From the NCBI RefSeq assembly GCF_019669985.1, contig NZ_AP019782.1:1916001-1980000 (forward strand): a stretch of 64,000 bases of DNA, given 5' to 3'. The DNA is from Methylogaea oryzae (GTDB lineage Bacteria > Pseudomonadota > Gammaproteobacteria > Methylococcales > Methylococcaceae). A model generated the notes under the pieces. The model did no database searches. It was not told the origin of the DNA and saw only the letters and a list, made by a program, of their open reading frames with translations. This document shows positions 46,612 to 54,873 of this stretch, in pieces (the stretch's first letter is position 1; each line of letters opens with the position of its first letter). Both the position numbers and the translations under genes were made by a program.

Positions 46612-46667
46612 AACTACTCTCTCTCGTCGTTGTGTTGTTTATAATCGGCAATATCTTTAACGGTTTC

Positions 46668-46865
46668 TTATCTGGGGTCCCAGCCGTTCCGGGGCTCCGA
46701 TACGTCCGTCGCCGCATCGGCCGTCGATCTATTGGCGGCGGCTTGCGGCAGTCGCTGCGCAAGGTTCAAAAAATAGAAGTGGAAGTTATCGACAAAATCG
46801 CCGGTAAAAGGGCACCGTTTACCGCTGTCGTATATCCGCTCGATCATGGTTAGTGCATCGCTCAT
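46668..46865 (-). CDS. Truncated globin-like small protein, 65 residues
   Basis: Begins MSDALTMIERIYDSGKRCPFTGDFVDNFHFYFLNLAQRL, which aligns without gaps to the first 39 residues of the downstream globin at 14 identical positions (MSDA, S14, RC, TG, F, D, F, FL). After this the match ends and a Ser/Asp/Asn-rich tail without helix character runs to the stop. It lacks the E and F helices and the proximal His, so it cannot bind haem in the usual way. A good ribosome site (AGGAGA) precedes the ATG, so it is likely translated. Either a truncated duplicate of the globin or a retained A/B-helix partner. Confidence 0.65.
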   Translation of the reverse strand: MSDALTMIERIYDSGKRCPFTGDFVDNFHFYFLNLAQRLPQAAANRSTADAATDVSEPRNGWDPR

Positions 46866-46902
46866 GGCTTTTCTCCTTGGCTGAACATCTTATTGGCGGG
46901 CT

Positions 46903-47142
46903 TTAACAGCCCACCGCGAAACCACTCGTCATCTCGTCTTTTGCATTGGCCATCTGCTTGTATTCCTCCAGCATTTCCGTGCAACACAGCTCGTCAATCG
47001 AATAGAGTCTGGGCGTCGCCCCGGCGCTTAATACCGGACAACCGCTGCAATAAGACGCCCCGCCCTCCGGGCTTTGGCATTTGCGCAAGCACCAAGACAT
47101 GGTGGTCAAGCCCAATTGCTTGCGACATAGAAAGACCTTCAT
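46903..47142 (-). CDS. Small cysteine-rich protein, possible metal-binding
   Basis: 79 residues, eight cysteines: FLCRKQ, MSWCLRKCQSPEGGASYCSGCPV, DELCCTEM and a C-terminal Cys. The C-x3-C...C-x2-C core (WCLRKC...YCSGC) could hold zinc or a cluster. The N-terminus (MKVFLCRKQLGL) lacks a signal peptide, so a cytoplasmic redox/metal role is likelier. Strong ribosome site GGAGGGGGAG. Lies 37 bases before the globin-like gene and 53 bases after the REC gene. No family recognised. Confidence 0.7.
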   Translation of the reverse strand: MKVFLCRKQLGLTTMSWCLRKCQSPEGGASYCSGCPVLSAGATPRLYSIDELCCTEMLEEYKQMANAKDEMTSGFAVGC

Positions 47143-47195
47143 GGCTACTCCCCCTCCCGCTATTAATCCGTAATCCGCTTACGCGCCGTTCTGGC

Positions 47196-47558
47196 TCAAT
47201 CGGCCAACAATGCTTGCAAAGCTTCCAGCATGGCGCCGTATTCCAGCGTCTTATCGAACACCGCGTCCGCGCCTTTGCTCATAAGCTTGGTCTTGAGGCA
47301 CTGCCCGGACGCGTTGACCGCCGCCACGATATAAGCGCCGGGAAAACCCTGCCGCAACTTCGCCAACTGGATTAATCCCCGGCGGTTTTGTTTGCCCAGG
47401 TCGGCGATCACCACATCCGGCTTTATGGCGTAAAACCGCTCCAGCGCTTGTTCGATCAACTCGGCTTCCAATACGGTATGAAACTGTCCCATTTGCTCGA
47501 TGGCCGCCACAAGACGAGCGCGAATGACGAAAGAATCGTCTACCACTAAAATCTGCAT
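47196..47558 (-). CDS. Stand-alone receiver-domain response regulator
   Basis: 120 residues, only a CheY-like domain: ILVVDDSFVIRARLV with acidic pair at residues 6-7, the phospho-Asp in KPDVVIADLGKQNRRG, and a Lys in ADAVFDKTLEYG. The residue after the phospho-acceptor (DLGKQ in place of DxxMP) is unusual. No output domain. It may be the entry of phosphoryl flow to, or be regulated with, the globin-mtdB genes just downstream; the four-gene phosphorelay lies 358 bases upstream in the same orientation. Confidence 0.85.
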   Translation of the reverse strand: MQILVVDDSFVIRARLVAAIEQMGQFHTVLEAELIEQALERFYAIKPDVVIADLGKQNRRGLIQLAKLRQGFPGAYIVAAVNASGQCLKTKLMSKGADAVFDKTLEYGAMLEALQALLAD

Positions 47559-47647
47559 TGCGCTTTAGCCGTCTTGTTGTCGGTCGTTGATGAATAGCGT
47601 GCGGGAAAAGTCGCCGCGATACCATCGGAACACCCTGATTAAATCGC

Positions 47648-47661
47648 TAGGAAAACTCCTA
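47648..47661. promoter_or_regulatory. Candidate operator, TAGGA-N4-TCCTA copy 1
   Basis: TAGGA (47648-47652), AAAC, TCCTA (47657-47661), 90 bases before the REC gene start on the minus strand. Same half-sites and spacing as the copy at 47816-47829. Two-fold sites of this length are typical of NarL/FixJ-type regulators; a LuxR-type regulator is encoded next door. Confidence 0.5.
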
Positions 47662-47809
47662 CCGTCAATCACCGCCGGCACGGATTATTTCCCGTATATA
47701 TCAATCGGGACGGCGTAATTTCGGCGGCTTTCCGATGGTGGAAAGAATGGCGTACGGAAGCGGGAAAAACTATCGGAACGGCCTGATTCGGCGTTAGGCA
47801 TACGCCGAG

Positions 47810-47835
47810 CCGCTATAGGAATTTTCCTATGGCGG
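47810..47835. promoter_or_regulatory. Candidate operator, extended TAGGA-N4-TCCTA copy 2
   Basis: A 26-base dyad: CCGCTATAGGAA (47810-47821), TT, TTCCTATGGCGG (47824-47835), 11 of 12 pairs complementary. Its core is TAGGA-ATTT-TCCTA at 47816-47829. It lies 81 bases after the LuxR regulator stop; it lacks a T-run on the minus strand, so a terminator is less likely than a protein site. Confidence 0.55.
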
Positions 47836-47916
47836 AAATCCGGCCGGCGCCGGGCTGGCAAAGGGAGCGAGGGAAAATGCCGACGACGTCGGCGCAACGA
47901 CAAGGGAGAGGGGTAG

Positions 47917-48558
47917 TCAGGCTTGCTCGACCAAACCGTGCCTAATGGCGTAACGCACCAGATCGGCCGCGTTGCTCAACTGCAGTTTCTGCATGATGTG
48001 GGTTTTGTGGGTGCTGACGGTTTTGACGCTCAACGACAAATCGTCGGCAATGCTGGATAAGGCGCGGCCGGCGACGATGAGCTGGAAGATCTGGAACTCC
48101 CGGTCGGAGAGCTGTTCGTGCAGCTGGGTTTCCTGGTCGCCGCCGCCGGCCCGGCGCGCCAAGCCTTCCGCCACCGCAGGGCTGACGTAGAGGCCGCCGG
48201 TGGCCACCTTGCGGATGGCGCTCACCAGCAAGGTGGTGGCGCTGTCCTTGCACAGGTACCCGGACGCCCCGGCGCGAAAGGCCCGCATGGCGTATTGCTC
48301 CTCCTGGTGCATGCTGAGAACCAGGATGGGCAGTTTGGGCGCTTCCGCCTTGACCTGCTTGATGAGTTCCAAGCCGCTGCGTCCCGGCATGGACATGTCC
48401 GTCAACAGCATGTCGTACTGGTGGTTGCGAATTTTTTCCAGTACGGCATGGCCGCAGTCCGCCTCGTCGACGACCTGCAAGTCGGTGGTTTCGGCCAATA
48501 GCTGCTTCAAACCGTTGCGGACGATGGCGTGGTCGTCGGCAATGAGCAAACGGATCAT
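47917..48558 (-). CDS. NarL/FixJ-type (LuxR) response regulator
   Basis: 213 residues from ATG 48558, which overlaps the upstream kinase stop as ATGA (an ATG at 48567 adds three residues). REC domain: IRLLIADDHAIVRNGLKQLL, phospho-Asp in DMLLTDMSMPGRSGLEL, Lys in GYLCKDSATTLL. C-terminal LuxR HTH: LSDREFQIFQLIVAGRALSSIADDLSLSVKTVSTHKTHIMQKLQL. Output of the four-gene phosphorelay; likely binds the dyads in the intergenic region next to it. Confidence 0.93.
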   Translation of the reverse strand: MIRLLIADDHAIVRNGLKQLLAETTDLQVVDEADCGHAVLEKIRNHQYDMLLTDMSMPGRSGLELIKQVKAEAPKLPILVLSMHQEEQYAMRAFRAGASGYLCKDSATTLLVSAIRKVATGGLYVSPAVAEGLARRAGGGDQETQLHEQLSDREFQIFQLIVAGRALSSIADDLSLSVKTVSTHKTHIMQKLQLSNAADLVRYAIRHGLVEQA

Positions 48559-49655
48559 GCGGCGCACTCCGCCCTATCTTCCGAGTGCGGCAGCTCTATG
48601 CGCACCGCCGTGCCCAGTCCCACTTCGCTTTCGATGGCGAAGCGCCCTCCCAGGGCGGCTATCCGTTCCTGGATGCCGAGCAGCCCGTAGGATTTTTGCT
48701 GCCGTTTCGCCCGAAAATCGAAGCCGCGGCCGTTGTCGCGCACCTCGATTTGGATCGATTCCTCTCCGCGCTCCAGGCAGACGCGCACGCTACTGGCCAT
48801 GGCATGGCGAGCCACGTTGGTCAGGGCCTCTTGAATCACCCGGAACACGGTGATGGCGAGGCATTCGGGCAGATCCAGCTCGTCCTCGTTCATAGTCAGC
48901 TCATAGGCGACGCCGTGTCGCTTGGAAAAATCCTCCAGCAACCATTCCATGGCGGCAGCCAGCCCCAGGTCGTCCAACAGGCCCGGCCGCAAATTGGCGG
49001 CGATGCGGCGGACGGACTCCACGGTGGCGTCGATCAGCTTGAGCATGTCGTCGGCTTTCTGCGTCAAAACCGGCTGTTCCTCCGGCAAGCGTTTTTTCAG
49101 CCAAGACATATCCATCTTCAAGGCGGTCAACGATTGTCCCAAATCGTCGTGCAGCTCGCGGGCGATACGCGCCCTTTCGTCTTCGCGCATGCTTTGCAGG
49201 AAGTTGGACAGGTCGCGCAACTGCTGGCGCGATTCGATCAGTTCGGCCCCCGCGCGGCGTTGCTCCTCGCGACAACGGGCCTCGTGAATTTCCCGCGCGA
49301 CGGCGGGCACCAGCCGCGCCAGGTTGTGTTTGGCGACGAAGTCGTGCACGCCGAGCTTGAGCAGGCTGACCGCCGTTTCCTCGCCGACATGGCCCGACAC
49401 CACCACGAAAGGAATGTCCAAACGGCACGCCTTTACCACGCACAAAGCGTCCACGGCGTTGAAACTCGGTAGGTTGTAATCGGACAACACGATGTCCCAT
49501 TGGCCATCCTCCAGACTGGCCTTGAGCTCCTCGGCGGTTTGCACGCGACGGATCGAGGCGCGGTAGCCGCCGGCCGCCAACTCCTCGGCGATCAGCGTGG
49601 CGTCGTCGTCGCTGTCTTCCACCAGCAAAGCGTTGATGATGCGTGAGTTCTCCAT
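48555..49655 (-). CDS. REC-HisKA_3 hybrid sensor kinase (NarX-type core)
   Basis: 366 residues from ATG 49655. N-terminal receiver (INALLVEDSDDDATLIAEELAAGG; phospho-Asp in WDIVLSDYNLPSFNAVDAL; Lys in VHDFVAKHNL), a coiled-coil linker, then HisKA_3 with ERARIARELHDDLGQSLTALKMD (phospho-His in ELHDDLGQ), and a HATPase with VIQEALTNVARHA, VRDNGRGFD and YGLLGIQERI. A kinase whose activity is gated by an N-terminal receiver, so it takes phosphate from the upstream kinase system and passes it to the LuxR regulator that overlaps its stop. Confidence 0.93.
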   Translation of the reverse strand: MENSRIINALLVEDSDDDATLIAEELAAGGYRASIRRVQTAEELKASLEDGQWDIVLSDYNLPSFNAVDALCVVKACRLDIPFVVVSGHVGEETAVSLLKLGVHDFVAKHNLARLVPAVAREIHEARCREEQRRAGAELIESRQQLRDLSNFLQSMREDERARIARELHDDLGQSLTALKMDMSWLKKRLPEEQPVLTQKADDMLKLIDATVESVRRIAANLRPGLLDDLGLAAAMEWLLEDFSKRHGVAYELTMNEDELDLPECLAITVFRVIQEALTNVARHAMASSVRVCLERGEESIQIEVRDNGRGFDFRAKRQQKSYGLLGIQERIAALGGRFAIESEVGLGTAVRIELPHSEDRAECAA

Positions 49656-49680
49656 AACCTTGCGCTCGAAACCCTTGCGC

Positions 49681-50124
49681 TCAAACGCGCGGCGATTCGT
49701 TATACCGAAGCCAGTAATTGCTGATATTGCCCACCGCTTTGATGAATTCGCCGAAATCCACAGGCTTCTGGATGTAGCTATTGGCGCCCAGGCGATAACA
49801 TTCCCTGACATCGCTGTCCTCCGTCGACGAGGTCAGCACCACAACCGGAGCCATGCGGGTGGCCGCATTGGCACGAATGCGCTTGAGCACTTCCAGGCCG
49901 TTGATTTTGGGCAAATTGATGTCGAGCAGTATCACATCGGGATTGGCCGCGCCCTGGCGGTCCGCAAATCGGCCTTCAGCGAACAGGTAGTCCAACGCCT
50001 CCTGGCCGTCGCGTACCACGTCCACCTGGCTGTCGACCCGATTGCACTCCAGCGCCTGCAATGCCAGCAACTCGTCGTCAGCGTTGTCCTCCACCAACAA
50101 CATCCGCTTCGCTCTATAGAACAT
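49681..50124 (-). CDS. Rcp1-like single-domain response regulator
   Basis: 147 residues. RMLLVEDNADDELLALQALE with the acidic triad, phospho-Asp in PDVILLDINLPKINGLEVLKRIR, and Lys in GANSYIQKPVDFGEFIKAV. The long insertion and NADDE pattern are those of Rcp1-type receivers that pair with membrane or phytochrome-like kinases. It begins 3 bases after the MASE3 kinase stop, so the two are a cognate pair. Confidence 0.92.
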   Translation of the reverse strand: MFYRAKRMLLVEDNADDELLALQALECNRVDSQVDVVRDGQEALDYLFAEGRFADRQGAANPDVILLDINLPKINGLEVLKRIRANAATRMAPVVVLTSSTEDSDVRECYRLGANSYIQKPVDFGEFIKAVGNISNYWLRYNESPRV

Positions 50125-50127
50125 CGT

Positions 50128-52077
50128 CTATTCCCGGTTACCAGGTAATTCGAAATAAAAGGCCGCGCCGATCCCCGGCGAGCCCTCGGCCCATAGGCTG
50201 CCGCCATGGCGCTGTATGATGCGCTGAACGGTGGCCAAACCGATACCGGAGCCTTCAAATTGGCTGTCGTCGTGCAAGCGCTGGAACGGCGCGAACAGCT
50301 TATGCGCGTATTCTTGTTTAAAGCCGACGCCGTTATCGCGCACATAATACACGCGCCTACCGTCCACCGAGCAAGCGCCCAGGGCGATGCGGGCGTTTTC
50401 CGTATGGCCGGTGAATTTCCAGGCGTTGCCGAGCAAATTTTCCAACAACGCCTGCAGCAATCCCCGGTCGCCGTCGGCCCACAAATCGTCCTCGATGACG
50501 AACTCCACCCGCCGCTGCGGCGCACTTTGCCGGAGGTTGTCGGCCACCGCTCGCGCCATCGCGCTCAGATCGCAGCGGCTGCTGCGCAGCTCGCCGCGGC
50601 CCAGCCGGGACAATTGCAGCAATCCGTCGATCAAATCGCCCATGCGCTGGGTCGCCGCCAATATCCGCCGCAAATAGTCCCGCCCCTTGTCGTCCAGGGT
50701 TTCGGCGCAATGGCTCAACAGTAGTTGGCTGAAGCCGTTGACGCTGCGCAGGGGGGCGCGCAAGTCGTGGGAAACGGAATAGCTGAACGCTTCCAGCTCC
50801 CGATTGGCCGCCTGCAACTGCGTCGTCCGCTCCGACACGCGCTGTTCCAGTTCGCTGTTGAGGTTTCGCAATTGCGCTTCCAACTGCTTGTGCTGGCTGA
50901 TGTCGCGCAACACCAACACCACGCCGATCAGCCTCCCCTGTCGGTCCAGCACCGGCGCAGCCGACCCCTCCACCGGCACGATCGACCCCGACTTGGCGCC
51001 GAGCCGGGCGTTGTCGGCGATAGCGATCACCCGCAGCTCCCGCAGGCAGCGCTTGACCGGATTTTCCCGCGTCGCAACGTCGTCGTCCGCCAGCGGGAAC
51101 AACTGTTCCAGCGGGCGGCCCGCGCCGTCCGCCAGGGTCCAGCCCGTCAGCGCTTCGGCGGCGTCGTTCATGTTCTCCACCCGGCCGTCCACGTCGGCGG
51201 TAATGACCGCGTCCCCGATGGACTTCAGGGTGATTTGCGCCCGTTCCTTTTCCTGCCATATCTCGTCGCGGGAAACCGCCAAACGGATGAAAGGCGCGCG
51301 CACGCTGCCGACAAAGATGGTTCGATACAGCAGCGCATAGGCCATGACTTTGTAGATATGGCCGAGCAGGTTGAAAACGTCGCTGACATTCACGTACAGC
51401 GTAAAACACAACTCGCTCAGTACCGAGATACTCGCCGCCACCAGTAATCCGCGCGTTTCGGTTTGCGCCGATCTCGTCCGGAAAAAACCCAATGCGGCCA
51501 TTAGCAGCAAAGTAATGACCAAGTATTCCAGTCCGATTTTTGTCGGGGTCAGGCCCTGCCCTTCCACCAACATGGGCGGAATCCAAGCCGGGTGATAAAG
51601 CCCTACCCAATAAATCGCCGCGGTAAAGAGGAGAAAACCGACGAGGAGGCAGTAACGAGATTGCGGTCGGCGGAACGGTCTCCATGGATAGAGACTCACC
51701 GTCAACAGCGCGGCGGCTCCCAACAGACGTCCCGCCAGCCAGAAAAAAATCCCTTTATCGGGCCCCGCCGGAGTGACGAAATCCGGCATTCCCTTGTAGG
51801 AAAGGGTATGGGCGAAATCGAGCAATCCCACGCACAGAAAGGCGCAGGCGAGAAGAATGGTATTGCCGGACCGCTCTTCGCTGTAGGCGTGCCAGCCCAC
51901 CCCGAAGATCAGGCAGGCCACCACCAGCGCAAAGATTTCCATAAAGGTATGCAGCGGCAGAAAAACCACCAACTGCTCGAACGGCGTGTGGGCTTGGGTC
52001 AGGTCGACGAGCAGCAGCAGCAACGCCGCGCCGATGACCAGTCCATAGTCCCAATCAACCTGAAATACCTTTTTCAC
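50128..52077 (-). CDS. MASE3-PAS-HisKA-HATPase membrane sensor kinase
   Basis: 649 residues. About seven transmembrane helices in the first ~240 residues form a MASE3 domain (VVACLIFGVGWHAYSEERSG, LDFAHTLSYKGMPDFVTP, HIYKVMAYALLYRTIFVGSVRAPF). A PAS domain follows (SIGDAVITADVDGRVENMNDAAEALTGW; RLIGVVLVLRDISQ), then a coiled coil, HisKA (FSYSVSHDLRAPLRSVNGF) and HATPase (LENLLGNAWKFTGH; DNGVGF; GSGIGLATVQRIIQRHGG). MASE3 is an integral sensor of unknown ligand. First gene of the four-gene relay. Confidence 0.93.
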   Translation of the reverse strand: MKKVFQVDWDYGLVIGAALLLLLVDLTQAHTPFEQLVVFLPLHTFMEIFALVVACLIFGVGWHAYSEERSGNTILLACAFLCVGLLDFAHTLSYKGMPDFVTPAGPDKGIFFWLAGRLLGAAALLTVSLYPWRPFRRPQSRYCLLVGFLLFTAAIYWVGLYHPAWIPPMLVEGQGLTPTKIGLEYLVITLLLMAALGFFRTRSAQTETRGLLVAASISVLSELCFTLYVNVSDVFNLLGHIYKVMAYALLYRTIFVGSVRAPFIRLAVSRDEIWQEKERAQITLKSIGDAVITADVDGRVENMNDAAEALTGWTLADGAGRPLEQLFPLADDDVATRENPVKRCLRELRVIAIADNARLGAKSGSIVPVEGSAAPVLDRQGRLIGVVLVLRDISQHKQLEAQLRNLNSELEQRVSERTTQLQAANRELEAFSYSVSHDLRAPLRSVNGFSQLLLSHCAETLDDKGRDYLRRILAATQRMGDLIDGLLQLSRLGRGELRSSRCDLSAMARAVADNLRQSAPQRRVEFVIEDDLWADGDRGLLQALLENLLGNAWKFTGHTENARIALGACSVDGRRVYYVRDNGVGFKQEYAHKLFAPFQRLHDDSQFEGSGIGLATVQRIIQRHGGSLWAEGSPGIGAAFYFELPGNRE

Positions 52078-52174
52078 CCGGCCGCATTGTTGTTATGCCA
52101 TAAAGGCCAATCATAAACCGGTATCGGCTTATTCCGCCATGGGCGAGGCGCTCCCCTCGCCTTCTAAATTTATC

Positions 52175-52203
52175 TTGACATGCCTCCCGGCCGCCTTTAT
52201 AGA
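52175..52203 (+). promoter_or_regulatory. Near-consensus sigma-70 promoter of the 68-aa gene
   Basis: Perfect -35 TTGACA (52175-52180), 17-base spacer, -10 TATAGA (52198-52203). Expected start near 52210, leaving a ~48-base leader with AGAGGGAGCGG before the ATG at 52258. Confidence 0.85.
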
Positions 52204-52257
52204 ATTGCGTCTCGACCGCGCGCTAAAAATAAAAAAACACAGAGGGAGCGGATCAGT

Positions 52258-52464
52258 ATGTCGAACATAGGCAAGGGAGACGTCGTCGTTACCAACGACG
52301 ACCAACGGCTCATGTATGTATACGCCACATGGAACCAAGCGCTAGGCCAAGCCGACGATACCGCCGCATTATGCGTATGGTTCGAGAATAACCGTTTGTG
52401 CGAATCGATTTTCGACCTGAGCGTATTACAGCGCGCCAGTCGCTGGAATACGCAAGAAGCCTAG
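52258..52464 (+). CDS. Small cytoplasmic protein, 68 residues, function unknown
   Basis: From ATG 52258 (ribosome site GAGGGAG) to TAG 52462-52464. MSNIGKGDVVVTNDDQRLMYVYA is a small beta-like start, followed by a helix and WFENNRLCESIFDLSVLQRASRW. No signal or membrane helix. Standing alone behind one of the best promoters of the window, and followed by a perfect 14-bp hairpin, it is likely an abundant small protein. No family recognised. An in-frame ATG at 52180 lies upstream of the transcription start and is rejected. Confidence 0.75.
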   Translation: MSNIGKGDVVVTNDDQRLMYVYATWNQALGQADDTAALCVWFENNRLCESIFDLSVLQRASRWNTQEA

Positions 52465-52468
52465 GCCG

Positions 52469-52503
52469 TCACGCGCAGGCCGGGCTTGTCGGCCTGCGCG
52501 TGA
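52469..52503. terminator. Perfect 14-bp hairpin after the 68-aa gene
   Basis: TCACGCGCAGGCCG (52469-52482), 7-base loop, CGGCCTGCGCGTGA (52490-52503). No T-run on either strand, so it may terminate weakly or protect the 3' ends of both the 68-aa gene and convergent parC mRNAs. Confidence 0.6.
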
Positions 52504-52518
52504 GAGAGCGGTCAGCGC

Positions 52519-54753
52519 TCAAACCACCTCCAACCGCACCGCGCGCGCCACCGCCTTGGGCAAGGCCGCGCCGCGCCGCGCCCGCTCGCCGTGGAAACGC
52601 TCCAGGTCGGCCGGCTGCAACAGCACCGACCGGCTGCCGGCGAACACCCGCAGGCCTTTGCCGGCCGGCACACAGGCCACCGCCACCAGCTTGTCCTGGC
52701 CGGCTTTGAAGTCCTTGACCGGCACGTCGATCAGCTTGTTGCCCTTGCCGCGGCTCAGCACCGGCAAATCCGCCGCGCGGAACACCAGCAAGCGCCCCTG
52801 GGCGGTGGCCGCCGCGAGCCAGTCCGCTTGCGGATCGCCCACCCGCAACGGGTCCATGGCGCCGCTGCCTTCCGGCAGGCTTAGCACCGCCTTGCCGTTG
52901 CGGATCTTGGTGTTGAGCTCGCCCAATTGCAGCAAAAAGCCGTAGCCGGCGTCGGAGGCGAGCAAGTACCAGTCCTCCTCGCCCCCGGCCAGCACCGCGC
53001 GGAAAACGGCGCCCGGCGGCGGATTGAGCTTGCCGGTGAGCGGTTCGCCCAGGCTGCGCGCCGAGGGCAGTTCGTGGGCCGGCAGGGTGTAGCTGCGGCC
53101 GGTGGAATCGAAGAAATAAGCCGGCTGATTGCTGCGCCCGAGGGCATGGGTCAGATAAGCATCGCCGGAGCGGTAGGACAGCGAAGCGGGGTCCAGCTCG
53201 TGGCCCTTGCCGGCGCGCACCCAGCCTTTTTCCGACAACACGATCGTGACCGGCTCGCTGCTCACCAGCTCCGCCGCCACCATGGCCTGGGCCGCCTGGC
53301 GCTCGGCCAGCGGCGATCTGCGGGCATCGCCGTATTTTTCCGCGTCCTGCTGCAGCTCGCCCTTAATGAGGGCGCGCAGCTTGGCGGGCGAACCCAGGGT
53401 TTCTTCCAGCGTTTGCCGTTCCTGCTCCAACTGGTCCTGCTCGCCGCGGATTTTCATTTCCTCCAGCTTGGCGAGGTGGCGCAGCTTCAGTTCCAGGATG
53501 GCTTCGGCCTGGATGTCCGTTAAGCCGAAGCGCGCCATCAGCTCCTGTTTCGGCTCGTCCTCGAAGCGGATGATGCGGATCACCTCGTCGATGTTGAGGA
53601 AGGCGATCAGATAGCCTTCCAACACGTGCAGCCGCGCCAGCACCTTGTCCAGGCGGTACTGCAAACGGCGGGTGACGGTTTGGGTGCGGAACGCCAGCCA
53701 GTCGGACAGGATGCCCTTGAGGTCCTTCACCTGCGGCTTGCCGTTCAAGCCGATCATGTTCATGTTGACCCGGTAGGTGCGCTCCAGGTCCGTGGTGGCG
53801 AACAAGTGCGACATCAGGGGCTCGACGTCGGCCTTGCGGCCGCGCGGTACGATCACCAGCCGCGTCGGGCTTTCGTGGTCGGACTCGTCGCGCAAGTCCT
53901 CCACCATGGGGAGCTTCTTGGCCTGCATCTGCGCCGCGATCTGCTCCAGCAGCTTGGCGCCGGATACTTGGTAAGGCAGCGCGGTGATGACGATATTGCC
54001 CTCTTCCAATTCATAACGGGCGCGCACCCGCACCGAACCGGAACCCGTCGTATACAGAGAAGCCAAATCCTTGGCCGGCGAGATGATTTCCGCCTCGGTG
54101 GGGAAATCCGGCGCCGGCACATGGGCGCACAGGTCGGCGACGCTGGCCTCGGGGTGGTCCAGCAAATGCACGGTGGCCGCCACCACTTCGCGCAGGTTGT
54201 GGGGCGGGATGTCCGTCGCCATGCCCACGGCGATGCCCGTGGCGCCGTTGAGCAGCACGTTGGGCAGCCGCGCCGGCAGCATCACCGGTTCCTCCAGCGT
54301 ACCGTCGAAATTGGGCACCCAGTCCACCGTGCCCTGCTCCAGTTCGGACAGCAGGCTCTGCGCGTAGGGCGTCAGCCGCGACTCGGTATAGCGCATGGCG
54401 GCGAAGGACTTGGGATCGTCCGGCGAGCCCCAGTTGCCCTGGCCGTCCACCAGGGGATAACGGTAGGAGAACGGCTGAGCCATGAGCACCATGGCTTCAT
54501 AGCAAGCGCTGTCGCCGTGCGGATGGTACTTACCCAGCACGTCGCCCACGGTACGGGCGGATTTCTTGTGCTTGGACTGGGCCGACAGCCCCAGCTCCGA
54601 CATGGCGTAGACGATACGCCGCTGCACCGGCTTCAACCCGTCCGCCACGTGGGGCAAGGCGCGGTCGAGGATGACGTACATGGAATAGTCCAAATACGCT
54701 TTTTCGGTGAAATCCTTGAGTGGCAGGCGCTCGTGGGCGACGACGGTGTTCAT
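52519..54753 (-). CDS. parC: DNA topoisomerase IV subunit A
   Basis: 744 residues. Cuts and re-joins DNA to separate daughter chromosomes with ParE (not in the window). Family segments are [73 protein letters not shown] and the catalytic Tyr in [15 protein letters not shown] (about residue 120), then [23 protein letters not shown]. The C-terminal part has the shorter blade repeats ([24 protein letters not shown]) of ParC rather than GyrA. Starts at ATG 54753. Confidence 0.96.
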   Translation of the reverse strand: MNTVVAHERLPLKDFTEKAYLDYSMYVILDRALPHVADGLKPVQRRIVYAMSELGLSAQSKHKKSARTVGDVLGKYHPHGDSACYEAMVLMAQPFSYRYPLVDGQGNWGSPDDPKSFAAMRYTESRLTPYAQSLLSELEQGTVDWVPNFDGTLEEPVMLPARLPNVLLNGATGIAVGMATDIPPHNLREVVAATVHLLDHPEASVADLCAHVPAPDFPTEAEIISPAKDLASLYTTGSGSVRVRARYELEEGNIVITALPYQVSGAKLLEQIAAQMQAKKLPMVEDLRDESDHESPTRLVIVPRGRKADVEPLMSHLFATTDLERTYRVNMNMIGLNGKPQVKDLKGILSDWLAFRTQTVTRRLQYRLDKVLARLHVLEGYLIAFLNIDEVIRIIRFEDEPKQELMARFGLTDIQAEAILELKLRHLAKLEEMKIRGEQDQLEQERQTLEETLGSPAKLRALIKGELQQDAEKYGDARRSPLAERQAAQAMVAAELVSSEPVTIVLSEKGWVRAGKGHELDPASLSYRSGDAYLTHALGRSNQPAYFFDSTGRSYTLPAHELPSARSLGEPLTGKLNPPPGAVFRAVLAGGEEDWYLLASDAGYGFLLQLGELNTKIRNGKAVLSLPEGSGAMDPLRVGDPQADWLAAATAQGRLLVFRAADLPVLSRGKGNKLIDVPVKDFKAGQDKLVAVACVPAGKGLRVFAGSRSVLLQPADLERFHGERARRGAALPKAVARAVRLEVV

Positions 54754-54873
54754 GGGCTGGGATTGGATCCTAACGGTTCGTAAGCGCTACATTATGGCGG
54801 TATCGGCGGCGGGCGACCAGCACGCCGCATATCACGGAAAAACGCCAACCGGCTAGGCTTTGGCCTGCCCTCG

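Larger units (their letters stand above)
47559..47916. other. Intergenic region (358 bp) upstream of the REC/globin/mtdB unit
   Basis: No gene is visible. The stretch separates the LuxR regulator stop (47917) from the REC start (47558) and is A/T-richer than its neighbours. It carries the two TAGGA-N4-TCCTA dyads annotated separately, so it is the likely control region of the downstream unit. Confidence 0.6.

Noticed and set aside
47810-47835. Dyad as the terminator of the LuxR regulator gene
   Set aside because: No T-run on the minus strand, and the same core motif recurs at 47648 with equal spacing, which fits an operator better.
52469-52503. Hairpin as part of a CRISPR repeat or mobile element end
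   Set aside because: Single copy in the window, no direct repeats or target duplication around it.
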